Shown: positions 49,130 to 61,053, counted from the stretch's first letter. The stretch is 64,000 nucleotides of DNA from Caenorhabditis elegans (GCF_000002985.6 NC_003284.9:2480001-2544000), one strand, 5' to 3'. Numbers and translations are program-made. Notes: generated by a model from the sequence alone, not told the origin.

Positions 49130-52100
49130 GACATATTAATTTGGTAAAGTGTGGAGTTGCGCCACTAAGGATTTTGTCACAAGAAACTATAATGATCCAA
49201 ACTTTTAGAATTTTGTGTTCCACCCGTAGAATGTTTTAACACAAATAATTAAAACAAAACTAAATTATAAAAATCGTAGAATTTTTTTTGGTCGACCTAC
49301 AAAATTATGAGTGCCCAAAACTGAGTAATTGTACCTTTGGTCAATGAACTGTCAATAAAAATTTTTCAAAAATTTTGGAAATTTTACTAATGAGATAACC
49401 ATTTTGGCACCATATAAGTAGTTTTTAACACTTTCCCCACTAGCGCTATTCCACCTTCAATTATTCTAATACACATATTTTGACAATATCTAGGGGCTTT
49501 TAAGTACTTGTTTTAAACAAAAAACTCAATTTAAAATAGTGACTATTTGATTTAATTAGTGTTGTCTACCTCTATTATTTATTGGTTATTGAAAATTGAA
49601 AGAAATATGAAAAAATAGAGGGTTATACAAATTAATTTACCTCCCGAAAACAATATTTTGACACTGTTAAAAATCAATAGCTACCAAAAATTACTTTCTA
49701 GAATTGCGATTAAATGGCCACACACACACACACACACACACACATTAAAAACTACAAAAAGGGCAGATCAATTGAAATCGTCGTTGGACGCGGGGGAGGC
49801 ATTCACGCAACTGGTTTGAGGCCTCTTCGTTGCGCTGGGCGCTTTTTTCGTCGGTTTCCAACACAGCAGCGCGTTTACATACACATTCAGTGCATCCATC
49901 AGTGGTCAAGTTTGGTGTCCATGGTGATTTGAACTCAAATCTTTTAAAAGATGACACACACACACACAGACATACGCACTGACGTAAAACGGTAGCAGAA
50001 AGTAGATAGAAGTAAGTGAGGCAATCGGTTTTTCTTGGCGGGTGTGTTTGTGGAAAATTGGCAAATATACCGAAAAACTGTTTCCCAGACAAGAAATCAA
50101 TTAAGTTGGTATTCGTCTTAAAATTACATCTAAGGTTTCAAAAAAAAAGTCAGTGAAAAAAACTAGTGCAACCTCAGGGAAATTGACCACACAAATGGTT
50201 TTTCTACGAGTTTTATATATGTTTAAACAGTTTCTAGAAGTTAGGAAATACTCCAAATTGCTCAAAAAATTCCGAACGTTATAAAAATTGCCAGATTTCC
50301 AAAACGTTGAGTGAAAATGTTGAAAAATGGAAATTAGACATTTTGTTTAAATTAAATCCTTTGAGATCATATTTTGAATGTAAAAAAAGTGAGCTTCAGG
50401 AAAAATAGCCCAAAATCCAGTCATATGAGAAAAGTTAATCTCCGTGGTAACGTGTTTATTTTATGTACAAGGTTTTTTTCATAAATCGATAGCGTTAAAA
50501 ATAGATTTTAAGCAGATTCGTCAAAAAACTTAAATGGATACTTAAAAATTCGATTTAAGACCGACAACGGGGCCTTGTTAACTTCAAAAGATTTTGAACA
50601 TTGTTTTAAAAGTTTTTTTTGTCAATGCAACTAAAAATTGCCAGCTAAAAACAAATTCAGACGAGCAAATATTACCTTCCTTCCTTTTTTCCTTTTTTCT
50701 AAAAAAAAATATCCCTCACAATCCTGCTGCATTTTTTTTTGGTTTTTCGAATTTCATTTTTGTTTATAATTTCTTACATAGAGAGAGTCAGTTGTGGCCG
50801 AACAGAAAAACGTGATAGTACTTGAAAGCTCACAAGACGTCGAGAAAGTCGCACGGCTAGTGAGCAAAAAGAGAGAAACTCAATTGTTTACATTTGCCCA
50901 ATGGAATTATATCTGAACGGCACGAACATCAAATCTCTGCGATCAACTTTTAAACATTGCCGCCTAAATTCGTATTCTATAAACCCTACATTAAGAAATT
51001 GTTCGAGTTGTTCAAAATGGAGTAGACAACGACTAAATGCTCAAAATCATATTAGATGTAACCAATGACCAAAAAAAAACGAGCTGCAGGAAATAATAGT
51101 AGACAAGGAACAAAAATACACCAAACGAAAAACATTAAAAAAAGCTCACTTAGCGGCTGACGGTGCCAGAGCCGGTGTCCCGTTTGCTGTTGTGATCCTT
51201 CGTGCAAAATTCAATTGGATTTGTGCCGATTCATATGAGCTGCGACGAATGTGACCTCGACGGAATTTGGTTTCTGAAAAAAAAAAACATCAAAATTAAA
51301 GTATTGGAAACAAAAGTGCACTTCGAAATGTCACACTGGCGCCAACTGATAGATAATGTGGCCGCCATAGCCCAGTCGGTTAGAGCGTGGGTCTAATAAG
51401 CCCAAGGTCGCAGGTTCGACCCCTGCTGGCGGCAAATAATTTTAAAACAACAACTCATGAAATTGGTTAGAAATTTGAAAGCAGGTGAAACCCGTTTCAA
51501 AGCGATTCACGCGGATTTTCAATAATTTAACTGTGTTTGTCTTGTACATTATACTTTGTTTTCATTAAAGGTGGAGTAGCGCCAGTGAAAAATGGTGCCA
51601 AAATGACCGAATATCAAATGCAAACTTTTCAAAACTGTCTAAAAGTGACAACTATAGAGGTTTTGTCACTTTTTGAAAAAACTATAGCACTGACGTACTT
51701 TTGAATTTCTACAATATTTGAATATTAATTTTTGACACGTATGTTGACCATTAAATTCGAAGGGAAACTTTTTTGGCCAACTTCCGGAAAAGTGACCAAA
51801 AACTGAGATTTTTCCAATTTTCGAAAAATCACAAAATATTAGAACCTTTGATCATTTTCGTGCCATATGCAAATTTTAAAGAAATTTCCTCCACCTAATT
51901 AATAATTCGGTTTCAAGTTTAATAAATTTTAGAATTTTCCATTGCATCAGTTATTTTTTAATTTCCAACAAAATTTTCAAATCAAATACAACTTTTTTCT
52001 CTCAAAATAAATCTTATTCATTTGCTATTTCGGTAATTAAGAACAACCAAGGTTGTTTTTCAATTTTTTTTTTCGTTCTGTTTTTCTTGTTATCAGACAG

Positions 52101-52393
52101 ATGCCCTTCCTACCCACACTTAGAACCTCACTCTCGTCACTTCCTTGTTTTCTTCCACATTTTACCACACATTTTTTTCCGATAAAATCAATGATCTATG
52201 TCATAATCCATATTGAATTCGTAAAATCAAAACTGACCTTGTGCGGTAGAAGGTGACTCGGCACCACCTTGACATCCCAACGATGGTGTCCTGTCTAGAC
52301 TTTTCGTGTCAGTGTTGTAGGATAAGGGCAGGTTTTCGACGACTGTCGCCAGGGAGCTGCTCTGTGAGCAACTTCTGCCCGCCAGTTTTCTAT
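45722..52393 (-). CDS. tbc-12: TBC-domain Rab GTPase-activating protein, TBC1D12/TBC1D14-like (5' end not resolved)
   Basis: The eleven resolved exons are complement(45722..45862, 46606..46882, 47247..47644, 47710..47777, 47846..47952, 48145..48275, 48361..48544, 48616..48727, 48872..48975, 51150..51273, 52238..52393). They give about 600 residues with all internal phases closing. The first listed exon starts in phase, so at least one upstream exon is missing. Order: a Ser-rich N-terminal region, a charged coiled-coil-like stretch (AKKKEQRAEKERLQAKAEQK), then the TBC domain beginning RELWWQGVPAKVRGELW. Both catalytic fingers are present: IHLDATR (IxxDxxR, arginine finger) and YVQSM (YxQ, glutamine finger), so it should be an active GAP. 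TBC1D14 and TBC1D12 act on recycling endosomes and autophagy with RAB11 (family knowledge). Three introns carry tRNA genes. The symbol rests on family assignment and memory, not on a search. Confidence 0.87.
45863..46217. repeat. Family-A and family-B repeat sequence in the last intron of the TBC gene
   Basis: AGAGGTGGAGTAACGGTACT at the left and GCGCTACTCCACCTTTAAT-type sequence near 46100 face each other. Between them lies TTTACGGTGGTTCAGAATTT. The part from about 46085 is shared, inverted, with 51435-51590 (see the tRNA duplication). Confidence 0.6.
46218..46291 (-). tRNA. tRNA-Ile (anticodon AAU)
   Basis: The gene is 74 nt. Read on the minus strand, the acceptor stem GCCGCCA pairs with TGGCGGC and the discriminator is A. 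The D stem GCTC/GAGC is intact. The anticodon loop CTAATAA gives anticodon AAU. The T arm GCAGG-TTCGACC-CCTGC is perfect. A Pol III terminator (six T) follows within a few bases. It lies in the last intron of the TBC gene, same strand. Confidence 0.96.
46998..47080. repeat. Fragment of family-D element within family-B repeat, TBC intron
   Basis: AGGGCTTCCATGTAGGCTCT matches the left end of the family-D elements at 13688 and 30755, but the right end is absent. Family-B sequence flanks it on both sides (about 46920-46990 and 47080-47190), suggesting insertion followed by deletion. Confidence 0.65.
48042..48113 (+). tRNA. tRNA-Thr (anticodon AGU)
   Basis: The gene is 72 nt. The acceptor GCCTCAT pairs with ATGAGGC and the discriminator is A. 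The D stem is GCTC/GAGC, the anticodon stem TCTGT/ACAGA with loop CTAGTAA, and the T arm GCTGG-TTCGATT-CCAGC. A TTTTTT terminator follows six bases later. It lies antisense within a 192-nt intron (47953-48144) of the TBC gene, so it and its terminator occupy much of that intron. Confidence 0.96.
49098..49127. repeat. (AT)n microsatellite
   Basis: About 15 perfect AT units in the 2.2-kb intron of the TBC gene, next to a family-B copy (49140-49465). Confidence 0.92.
49719..49744. repeat. (CA)n microsatellite
   Basis: About 13 CA units in the same TBC intron. Shorter CA runs recur at 49953-49968, in the same 250-bp block. Confidence 0.9.
51361..51434 (+). tRNA. tRNA-Ile (anticodon AAU), second copy with a D-stem mismatch
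   Basis: The gene is 74 nt and identical to the 46218-46291 gene except for one change: the D stem reads GCCC instead of GCTC opposite GAGC, giving a C12 x A23 mismatch. The anticodon loop CTAATAA, T arm and acceptor stem are intact. A TTTT terminator follows. It lies antisense in an intron of the TBC gene. The A box still fits the Pol III consensus, so it may be transcribed, but folding could be weaker. Confidence 0.93.
51571..51900. repeat. Dispersed repeat family B, nearly full length
   Basis: It begins AAAGGTGGAGTAGCGCCAGT and runs through CCAACTTCCGGAAAAGTGACC to TTTCCTCCACCTAATT. The two ends (GGTGGAG and CTCCACC) are inverted, which helps define the family limits. Confidence 0.72.
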
Positions 52394-55300
52394 CTGAAAA
52401 CAGGCAGACGGTCGGTGAATACGGACAAGGAACCATTGAGAAAGAGAGATAATCAAACGAATAGACAGAGACAGATTGTTGATGGAGAACAAATGCAATT
52501 GTCTCGAGGGGGCGTGGCATAGTATGCTAGCAGAGAAGTGAGAAATATAGTGGGCGGAGCAGTATGTCTAGTAAAATACTCACTAATAAACAATCACAGA
52601 TACGCAAAGAATGCATATCGCGCCAAAGAAATGTTCCAATAATTTTTGTAGTTTTTTCTGTGTCTCCAAATTCTTCAATATTTCCCTATTTTTTGCAGTC
52701 ACACACTCACGCAAAAAACGGAAACAAAACGAATCAAAGATAAAAGATATTCGCGTAAAGAAAAAGGCATGCAGCAAAAAATATGAAAAGAGAAAAATGT
52801 CGGAATGCTTGTGAAAAAAGAGAGAACAGAAAGTGACAAAAGAGGGTACAAAGGTGAAAAAAGAGCGAAGAACTGTAGAGCGTCTTTAACTATTTCTTTG
52901 TTATGAGTAATTTTTGTTTCGTTGCAAGAACAACATTGCCAATTTTTGTAATTTTTGATATCGGCTTTAATTGTACATTGGTTAACTAAAAAACGTGAGA
53001 TATACTACCGAAACATGCAAAAATTCCAATAATTCAAAATAGTCAATTTTGAAAAAATGGAGATTTTAGCTGAAACTAGGCTATTTTTTCGAAATTTTGG
53101 GAGACCAGACAAAAATTGAAACATCTAAAAAAGTTTCATTACAAAATTCGTTTATTTAAAAACATTTTGGATCTATACGTTCAAAGTACCAAAAACCGTT
53201 GCTCCTCATTAGAATAAAGATGCGTAATTAAAAATTGTCAGCATCATTTTCGTACAAGACATTTTTCAGCACTTCTAACAGTTTTGATAGTGCTCCAATG
53301 GCCAAAACCATATATCAAAAGTCATTTTCAATAAAATCCATAATATTTTAATATGGCAAGTTTTGAGTGTTTGCCACTTTCTGAGAAAACTAGAACCAAA
53401 AAAAAAGAAATTTTGTTTGATCAATAACTTCTAAAAAAGTGGCAAAAACTGAGATTTTTCTCTGTTTTTACTGTGCTGTTTAGTCATTGTGGTGCCATAG
53501 GCAGCATGTTTTTGGAAAAAATCCCACTGGCAATAAACCACATTTAAAACTGTTTTTAATAAATTATTTTGGTTAAAATCAAAAGATACGTTTCAATATA
53601 AATTTTCCAATATTTACTTCATACTCAAAAGAAACTGTAAATCAAACGCATCTGACTTGATAACTAATGTTATGAACCAAACCTAAAATAGAACAACTGA
53701 TGACTCAATTTCACTTATTGAAACCTTTTTTTCCAATTAAAAAATCAAATGGAAAACATTCCAATGAAACAGTTGGAGGGCGGTAACACATGTGACTCAC
53801 AGTAGTTTTTTAGTGTTTACTGAAAACATTAAATTCTCGATAAATAAAATTGAACTCATAAGATCAAAACCGTGGCATCTGAATTTTTGGTATTTTGGTA
53901 TTAACTCAAGTGATTGTGGTAATGATAATGGTGTGCAAAGCAAAAATATTTCCAAAAAAAAAATGAAACAAAAACGGAAACTTTAGAAATAGGGTGGGTA
54001 AAAGTGGAAAACCTCCATAATTTCAAAAATCGACCACTATTTTTAAATTTTTATTGCTTTTCAATTTGTTAGACAGACATTCTAGATATTCGAGCTTGCA
54101 GCAATGCTTGAAATTTTTCAAAAAGCTCATATTTTTGAAAAACATGCCATTTTATCAATGCAATTTACTGATACTTTGACTGAAAATTGTTGAAAAACCT
54201 AAAAAAAAAATTGTAGAGTATGGAATTTGGGGATTTCGGACTGTATGCTTATTTATACTTAATTCCCACTGACGATACTCTACTTCAAAAGATGGAGTAA
54301 CGTCAGGTTTTATGGCACCACAATGGCCAAATATTAAAATAAAAAAATTTAAAAAGATTTTATAAATTTATTATGAACTTTTGAAAATTGAAATAATTCC
54401 ACTTTTTTCCACTTTTTTAGTCCAATTTTATGATCTACTTTTCTTTTTGAAAATCGGTAATTTTTACGTTTTAACTGGCAATAAAAATTTTCCAAAATGT
54501 TTGCAAAGTTTTACTATGAAATTTGGTTAATTTGGCACCATATGAGTAGTTTTTAACAATTTCCCAACTTTAACCAAAATGAGAGAAGAAAAATGGGAAA
54601 TTGGTGACCATGAAGAAGGAGCGAAGAGCAGTTGGAAAGACGAAGATAACTAATGAATGCGGGAAAAAAGGAAAGATGAATGGAGAATGAAAGAAATGAA
54701 TGAGAATATATGAAAAATCTTATTTGAACGCATCCAGGAGTAAAATGTGTATTAATGATGAATTTATAGTGGAAAGAAATTTTGAAAATTATTCTATGAA
54801 AAAGCATTGGTTGTGACTTTTGAATAATTTTTTGCTGGTTTCTGGTTTTGGTTTTGGTTTTTGTTTCCGTTTTTTCTTCAATCAAGCCAAAAATTTATAG
54901 AAAATGTATATTTCATTTTAGTACTATTAGTCAAATCAACGAACCTTCTTCAAAAAAAAAGCTGAAAAGACTCCGAGAATAATTTTGTTTTCCGGCAGCA
55001 TTTCAGACTTTGTCTCTTCATCGCAAAAATGGAGGAAAAAAAATGGAACACGGGGAAAAAATTTGGGAATTGAAAATGCAACGAAAAACATGTTGACAAA
55101 AATATAGATAATGAATGGTTTTTTTCAAGGAAATGACTTTGGGTCATTTACTTCAAATTTTAAATTTCCTTTTCATTGCCACCAAAGAATACATTGAAAG
55201 TAATAGGAGAAATTGCACTTTTTGATGAAAAACTTTCAAGGGCACGGACAAAATATTATTATTGACTGTTTGAGGAAAAGTGCAAGTGGAAACAGTAACA

Positions 55301-56559
55301 GTGTGCTCAAAACAAGTAGGCTATTTTGAGAAAAACGTGACCTCATCTTTGGTAGATTTAGAAAAAGTAAATTTTCGGAATATGTGTTTTTGGTTGGTAA
55401 GCGATTTTTCAAGAAAAAGTTGGAAAAAGATGAAACAGGGGTGTGCGGCAAATTTGCCAAATTTGCCGAAAACTGAAAATTTCAAAAAAGTAGATTTGCC
55501 GAGCTCGGAAAATCTCGAAATTTGCCGCATACATCAAAATTTGGACATTACAACTTTAACCAAAACTATTTATTTTCTCCCTAAAGATTCAGTGAACTGA
55601 CACTAAGTTAAGTTATTTGGAAGCTTAAACAGGCACACTACTCGGAAAGTAGTTCGATTTGCCGAATTTGCCGAGCTCGGAAAATATTGGAAACAGAAAT
55701 TTGCCGAATTTGCCAAGCTCGAGAAATTTTAAGATTTGCGGCATACCCTCGAATGAACGAGTTCCTAAACCAAACTTCTCAGAAACGTTTAATAGCGGCA
55801 CAAATTTGCGGAAAAAGGCCCAAAACATGTTGAGATATTCGATATTCGAAGATTTTAAGTTTAGGTAAGTTGCATAAAAATTTAAGCAATGGAGCATGTT
55901 TGAACACTACAATACTCAGGTTAATAACATTTTTGGAAAATTTGGCACTATGAAAATTTGAAGGTGAAAACAGTTTTTGTTTTAAGTTGCAAAAAAGCAA
56001 GCTAATTAACCTAATTTTTATTATTGTGTATAGCAAAATCATACCATTAAAATTCAATTTTATAAAATCTTATATCTTATCATCGGCCTAAACTACAAGT
56101 GTGTGACAATAAGACAAAAAAAATTTCTCAGTAAGCATGAATCCAAATCTTTTTGATAATTGAACGAGGGAAAAAACAAGAAAGTGATGAGAAAGTGATT
56201 GGCTATCAATTGAAATTGAAATCAGATGTCTTCGTCACCTCAAAAAGAGAAGCACATCATAAAAGATGAAAAAGGCGGAAGAAAGAGAATGTAACAGCAA
56301 AAAAAAAGCGAAAATGAAAGAGATACAAACAAAGAAGCAAGCCGCACGCACCGGCCTTCTCATAATTAGCATACGCGCAATATACACACTGTTCAGGGGG
56401 AACTATACCGAAGAGACGGAGAGAAGAAAATGCATAATTGAAAGGTCCGATGTGTTTTCATGCAAATCGATATACTTGCCGCACCAAGTGACCAGTGTGG
56501 ACATCGTTTTGGGTGGCCGTCGTAGTTGAGGGACGGACGGGTGGGGGTGAAAGAGGACG

Positions 56560-56655
56560 GACATGACGAGAGAGATGGAGAGTGGCAGAGAGAGAAAGAA
56601 AGAGGGAGAGCGCGTCATCTCTCTCTCTCTCCCTCTCTCTCTCTCTCACTCTGTC
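56560..56655. repeat. Inverted (GA)n / (CT)n microsatellite pair
   Basis: A purine run (GAGAGAGATGGAGAGTGGCA and on) is followed within about 30 bases by CATCTCTCTCTCTCTCCCTC and more CT units. The two halves can pair as a long imperfect hairpin. Confidence 0.8.
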
Positions 56656-58365
56656 TTTCACTGCAGTAGCTGCTGCAGCGATACAATAAAGAGTATGTTA
56701 AATGAGGAGTAACGGATTGCGACTGGCTCGTACTCAAGGATAAACAGAATGGTTGTATTGCGCGCGACGAAAAGAAAGTGAGAAATGATGGAGAAAAAGA
56801 AGAACCACTCTGCTTGTTACTTTGCACGTAGGAAAAAAAAACAATGAGTGAGCGCGAACGGCGAAAGCAAAGATTGGAGATGCGAGCTTGACCAGCTAGA
56901 CTTTGTTAAAGCAGACTCACGAATCACATAATATTTTGAACGGAAATTTGAAATGAAAAATAGACTTAAAACATCTAATAATGCTCCAAGGAAGTTCAAT
57001 TGATTTTTTAAACAGTGTATCGACCTCGTGAAGTGGGAATCCTGGAAGATTCAACGTTGTAGTATCGCCAGTAGGTCGTTTAAAGCTAAAGTGTCAAAAC
57101 ATCATAGTGAAACTTTAAAAAAATCAATTTTTAGAGTCAAAAAGTAGTGTAAATCAGGGGTGCGCGGCAAACGGAAATTTACGGCAATCTGCAATTTCAC
57201 CACGTGCCGAAATTGCCGAAATCGGCAATATTCAAACCTAATTGTATTTCAGATATTGAAAAAATTTCACATTATTTTTTAGAATTCGGTTAGTCATTTT
57301 CTAACAGAAAACATTTGATCCATTAAGGATTACATAATTTTGAGCTGGAAAATAGAAAATGGTTCAGTAAAATGCATGTCTAGGCTCTTAAATCTATAAA
57401 AAGTATTGAAACGATATTTCTGGCAATTCTGACAATTGTCGGATTACAAAATTTTCGGTAATCGACAATTTCCGTACCTTACTTACTTACTAAGTTTTAG
57501 ACTTGAAAACAATTTTCCCCAAACCTAAAATACAAAAAAAATTCACGTTTTATTTTTCAAAAAAAAACCTTTTTTACAAACATTTCAGGGTACAGTACCT
57601 TAAAATACAAGTACCTTAGAATGAACAAATATCATAATAAAAAAATTCAATATTTTTATCCACATTTTACAAGATACGTGGATTTGTTTTCAAATAAATT
57701 GGAAAACCTTTCTGTTCTGCAGGAAATGGTCCTCATTATATTCAAAATCAAAATTTTATGAAATAAATCTTCTTTTGGTATATACATCTAGTTAAAACCC
57801 CAAGGGAATGGAAGTGGTTGCCATTTTGTTTTCTCTTTGAAACTCTTCTTTGTCTACAACTACATTCAAAACTTGAATGATCTTTCGATTTCGGTTGCAG
57901 TATATCGAATTTACTTGGAGCATTGATAAGCCAACCACATCTGGCGTCGCAAACTTTTTATGGGTGGTTGTAATTCATTAGGAAGCAATGTCTAACTGTG
58001 TCTCACTGTCTCAAGTTTCGCGTTTGCGGTTCTAAAATGCAGTTCTTACTGCTCAATCGTAAACAGTTGGTTTGAAATTTTTAGCTGGACGATAAAGGGA
58101 AACGTTTCTAAAAAAAATCCGGAGAACATTTTCAGCTCCAACTTATCGAGAAAATGAAAAAATGAAGGAACACCAGAAAAGGCTTCCAAAGCAATTTCTC
58201 AACTAAGCGCGCAAGTACGAAACTCATTACAATTAATCATTTGCAAGCATTTAAATGATTAACTTTTGCAAAACCATTCTTCACTTTGTGAAAGGACGAA
58301 CGACATAAGTTGAATATATGAACCGCAACCAAAACGGGAGCTATACATGTTTGAAAATTTTTGAG

Positions 58366-58635
58366 TATGTACCAGGAAATACCAAAAAAAGTATGCTAGC
58401 TTGTACGGAAGGTTTTTTTTAAATTGCAGAATTTGACCAAGAGCTGTTTTTTTTTCAAAAATTCAAAAGTACGGGAAAATCATATGAAGCGCTTTATCTT
58501 TCTTTCATAAAACTCTTCAGAATTGTCGTATGTACCAAAAAATACCAGAAATATTATGCTAGCTTGTACGGAAGGTTTTTTAAAAATTGCAGAACTTAAC
58601 CAAAAGCTGTTTTTGTCAAAATTCAAAAGAACGGG
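58366..58635. repeat. Diverged direct repeat of about 110 bp
   Basis: Copy 1 (58366-58475) and copy 2 (58530-58635) share TATGTACC, ATGCTAGCTTGTACGGAAGG, ATTGCAGAA and ATTCAAAAG blocks with small gaps and about 55 bases between them. It is not one of the other repeat families of the window. Confidence 0.82.
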
Positions 58636-60189
58636 TTTACCTTAAATACTTCAAGAGGAACGGATAGTAAATAAAAAATTATTTAAAAAGAAAAATGACG
58701 CAATTAATGGATATAATTGATTTGAAGACAGGGGTAAGGTTGGTAATGGATGAATTAATAAAAAAGATGAGGAAAATATTTAGAGATGTCAACAAGCACA
58801 TTAGATTAAACGGATAACATTTTCAGGTAAAATTCAAAGTGCTACGACGTTGCAAGTTTTCGGCTCCCACACATACGCATACACACACTGATTTTATTAT
58901 CCAATGCTTAAGAATAGAAATAAATGAAATGTGAACCAGATGAATCAGAGTGTGCATCTTTTTTATGATTGTGGTTTGAGTAACAATGCTTCTTGCAGTG
59001 TGATAGATATTTATTTCAATTGGGAAAAGAAACTGAGGAGGGAAATACGAGAGTTGACTCACATATTACAATTGATAGATTAGAGAGTTTGAATTGGTCT
59101 CAAGCGATTCACTTGATTTTTTTCCCTCCGAGTGGAGTTGCAGAGGCACCAAGAGGAAGATGTGTTCACTGTGTTTCTTCTAAAAATTCAGCAAAATAAC
59201 CATGGAAGGGACTGAATTTCAAATTCGCGCCCAAACAATTTTACGCGGGAATTAAAAAGTTGTAGGATTTTTCAGCTGGTATTCACACTTTAAACTAAAT
59301 GTTTATATATTTTTTTGAAACCAAAGTTAGTATTGCTACTTGTACAATACTCCCTTTTTAATATGTCAATGGGTTGAATTCAATTTTGCGAATACAATAT
59401 GTTCAGAGCCGTAAATATGGTTGCTCGTACTCAGATCAGGTGTGGGCGGCAAACAATTTTTTCCGGCAAGTCGGCAAATCGGCAAATTTGCGGAATTAAA
59501 ATTTCTGGCAAGTCGGCGAATTGGCAAATTGCCAGAATTAAAAACTGCCGGCAATTCCATTAAAATATCTGAAGAAAACGGGAAATTTTTGTAAAAATTC
59601 TCAAAAAATCTTCTAAACACTTTCGGCAAATCGGCAAGCCGGCAATTTGCCGATTTGCCGATCGACAGGAAAATCTGTCCAACGGCAATTGCTGCCCACC
59701 CCTGCTCAGCATGATCAATCAAAACATTCCAAAATTTAATGCACACATTTATACAAGGATTTATACGAAATTTTTTTATTTAAAGTCAAAAAGCGGCGAA
59801 ATCTCACTTTTCAACATTTTGTTTTGGAAGTCGTCGATCAAAAAAAAAATTTGCTATCAGTTTTCCCTTTCAAAACCAGTAAGTTAATTTCATGTTTATC
59901 AAAAAATTGCTCTCAATCTATCCTACCTGTTGATTTATTTTGAATGAATGTTGAATGTATGTATTTCACAAAATAATTGCAAAATTACAAATAAAACAAA
60001 CATTAATATAAGCCCCGTTTCAGAAATATATTAAAATTGGATTAGTTTGCGTATTTTGTAAAGTTAAAAAAAAGCAATATTCATTTTCAGGCAATATTTT
60101 CCATAAAAGGAAGACGTATTTTTCATATTTACAAATCATCGGGTTGGCAAGGCAAGTACATGTACAAATAAATCTGCATATTTCATTTA

Positions 60190-61053
60190 TCAAATTTCCG
60201 TTTGTTTTTTCTCTTGAGCTACTATTTTATCATCATCATCTTTCTCAATTGGAATGTCCTCCGGGTCACCATCACGAATTGATTTCTGGTGCTCCATCAT
60301 CCTTCGCTTAGCCGTTGCTCCACTCTCGACTCCGACATTCTTGATAGATCTGAACTTGGGTGAGATAGAAAAAAAACGACTCTCGATTGCATTGACTCAC
60401 TCATTTGAAATATTTCTTTTTCGTTTTATTGCCCGCAGGTTTCCGGGATATTTGAACAGGCGCTCTTCGTTGTTCTCGTCTTGTTTTTCTGATCGGAGTT
60501 TAGCATTTTCAGAAGATGATAGTAGTTTCTGAAAATCAAAATTGAGTCAAAAATGTTTATAAATTATTTGGGGCTTGTGTACAGGGGGCGCTTGACAATT
60601 GCTGTTTGGTAATTGAAATTACGTCAATTGCTCAAATTGCCAAAAATTATAGAAACCAGAGTTTTAAAAGTGCGTGTGACTAAAACCGTAACAAAAACCA
60701 AAAATTTCCAATTTCTGTTCAGCCATTATTTCATGCCTTTATTTTAAAATTGTATATTATACAAACGTGGTATTAATTTTTAATTTGCTGGATTAAAAAT
60801 GGTTATTTCCAAAGGCTAAGAATACAAAAATATTTCACGTTTTGTACATTTGGAAATAGGGCAAGTTGTCATCATACTACACTTTTTATAATCAAAGTAA
60901 AGAACAACTCACGTCTTCTTCACAGTGGACAAAAATTGAAAATTGTCTCGTAAATCGTTGCAGTCGCTTCATCTTAACCACTGCTTCTTCCATAGTTGGT
61001 CGATGGTATGTAGAAGTAGTAGGGCAATGCTGATCAATTTCGGCCATAATGAG
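60190..61053 (-). CDS. C-terminal exons of a TAK1-like (MAP3K7-type) protein kinase gene
   Basis: The three exons are complement(60190..60349, 60401..60528, 60913..61053), phases closing and ending at a TGA. The first visible exon reads LIMAEIDQHCPTTSTYHRPT then MEEAVVKMKRLQRF. This resembles subdomain XI of TAK1 (RPSMEEIVKIMTHLMRYF in human), where a kinase domain ends. The rest is hydrophilic: KLLSSSENAKLRSEKQDENN, a basic patch KRKRN and an acidic KDDDDK near the end. The exon is preceded by TTTTTCAG in frame, so it is probably internal and the kinase core lies to the right beyond 61054, not found in the remaining 2.9 kb and perhaps outside the window. An alternative is a small protein of 140 residues starting at the ATG at 61047, a remnant without catalytic domain. 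TAK1-like kinases act in Wnt/MAPK signalling in worms (MOM-4). Confidence 0.65.

Larger units (their letters stand above)
52394..60189. other. Region upstream of the TBC exons; repeats, no supported exon
   Basis: The missing 5' exon(s) and promoter of the TBC gene probably lie here or further right. Family A (52960-53210), B (53230-53535, 54000-54580) and C (55430-55760, 57155-57480, 59440-59705) copies fill much of it. The block 56240-56900 is GA/CT-rich and less repetitive and is the best promoter candidate. An in-frame ATG at 52518 would extend the first resolved exon without splicing, but the TTTTCAG at its boundary argues for a spliced upstream exon. Confidence 0.45.

Noticed and set aside
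52295-52518. Unspliced ATG at 52518 as start of the RabGAP
   Set aside because: The frame is open, but TTTTCAG directly precedes the well-composed part, and the upstream residues have poor composition. A spliced upstream exon is more likely.
54950-55147. Minus-strand frame with MKRQSLKCCRKTKLFSESFQ as a possible RabGAP first exon
   Set aside because: No usable donor in the needed phase; the remainder is Phe-rich low-complexity sequence.
56421-56518. MSTLVTWCGKYIDLHENTSD start as a RabGAP first exon
   Set aside because: It would require a non-canonical GC donor to match the phase of the exon at 52393; the available GT donor leads to a stop.
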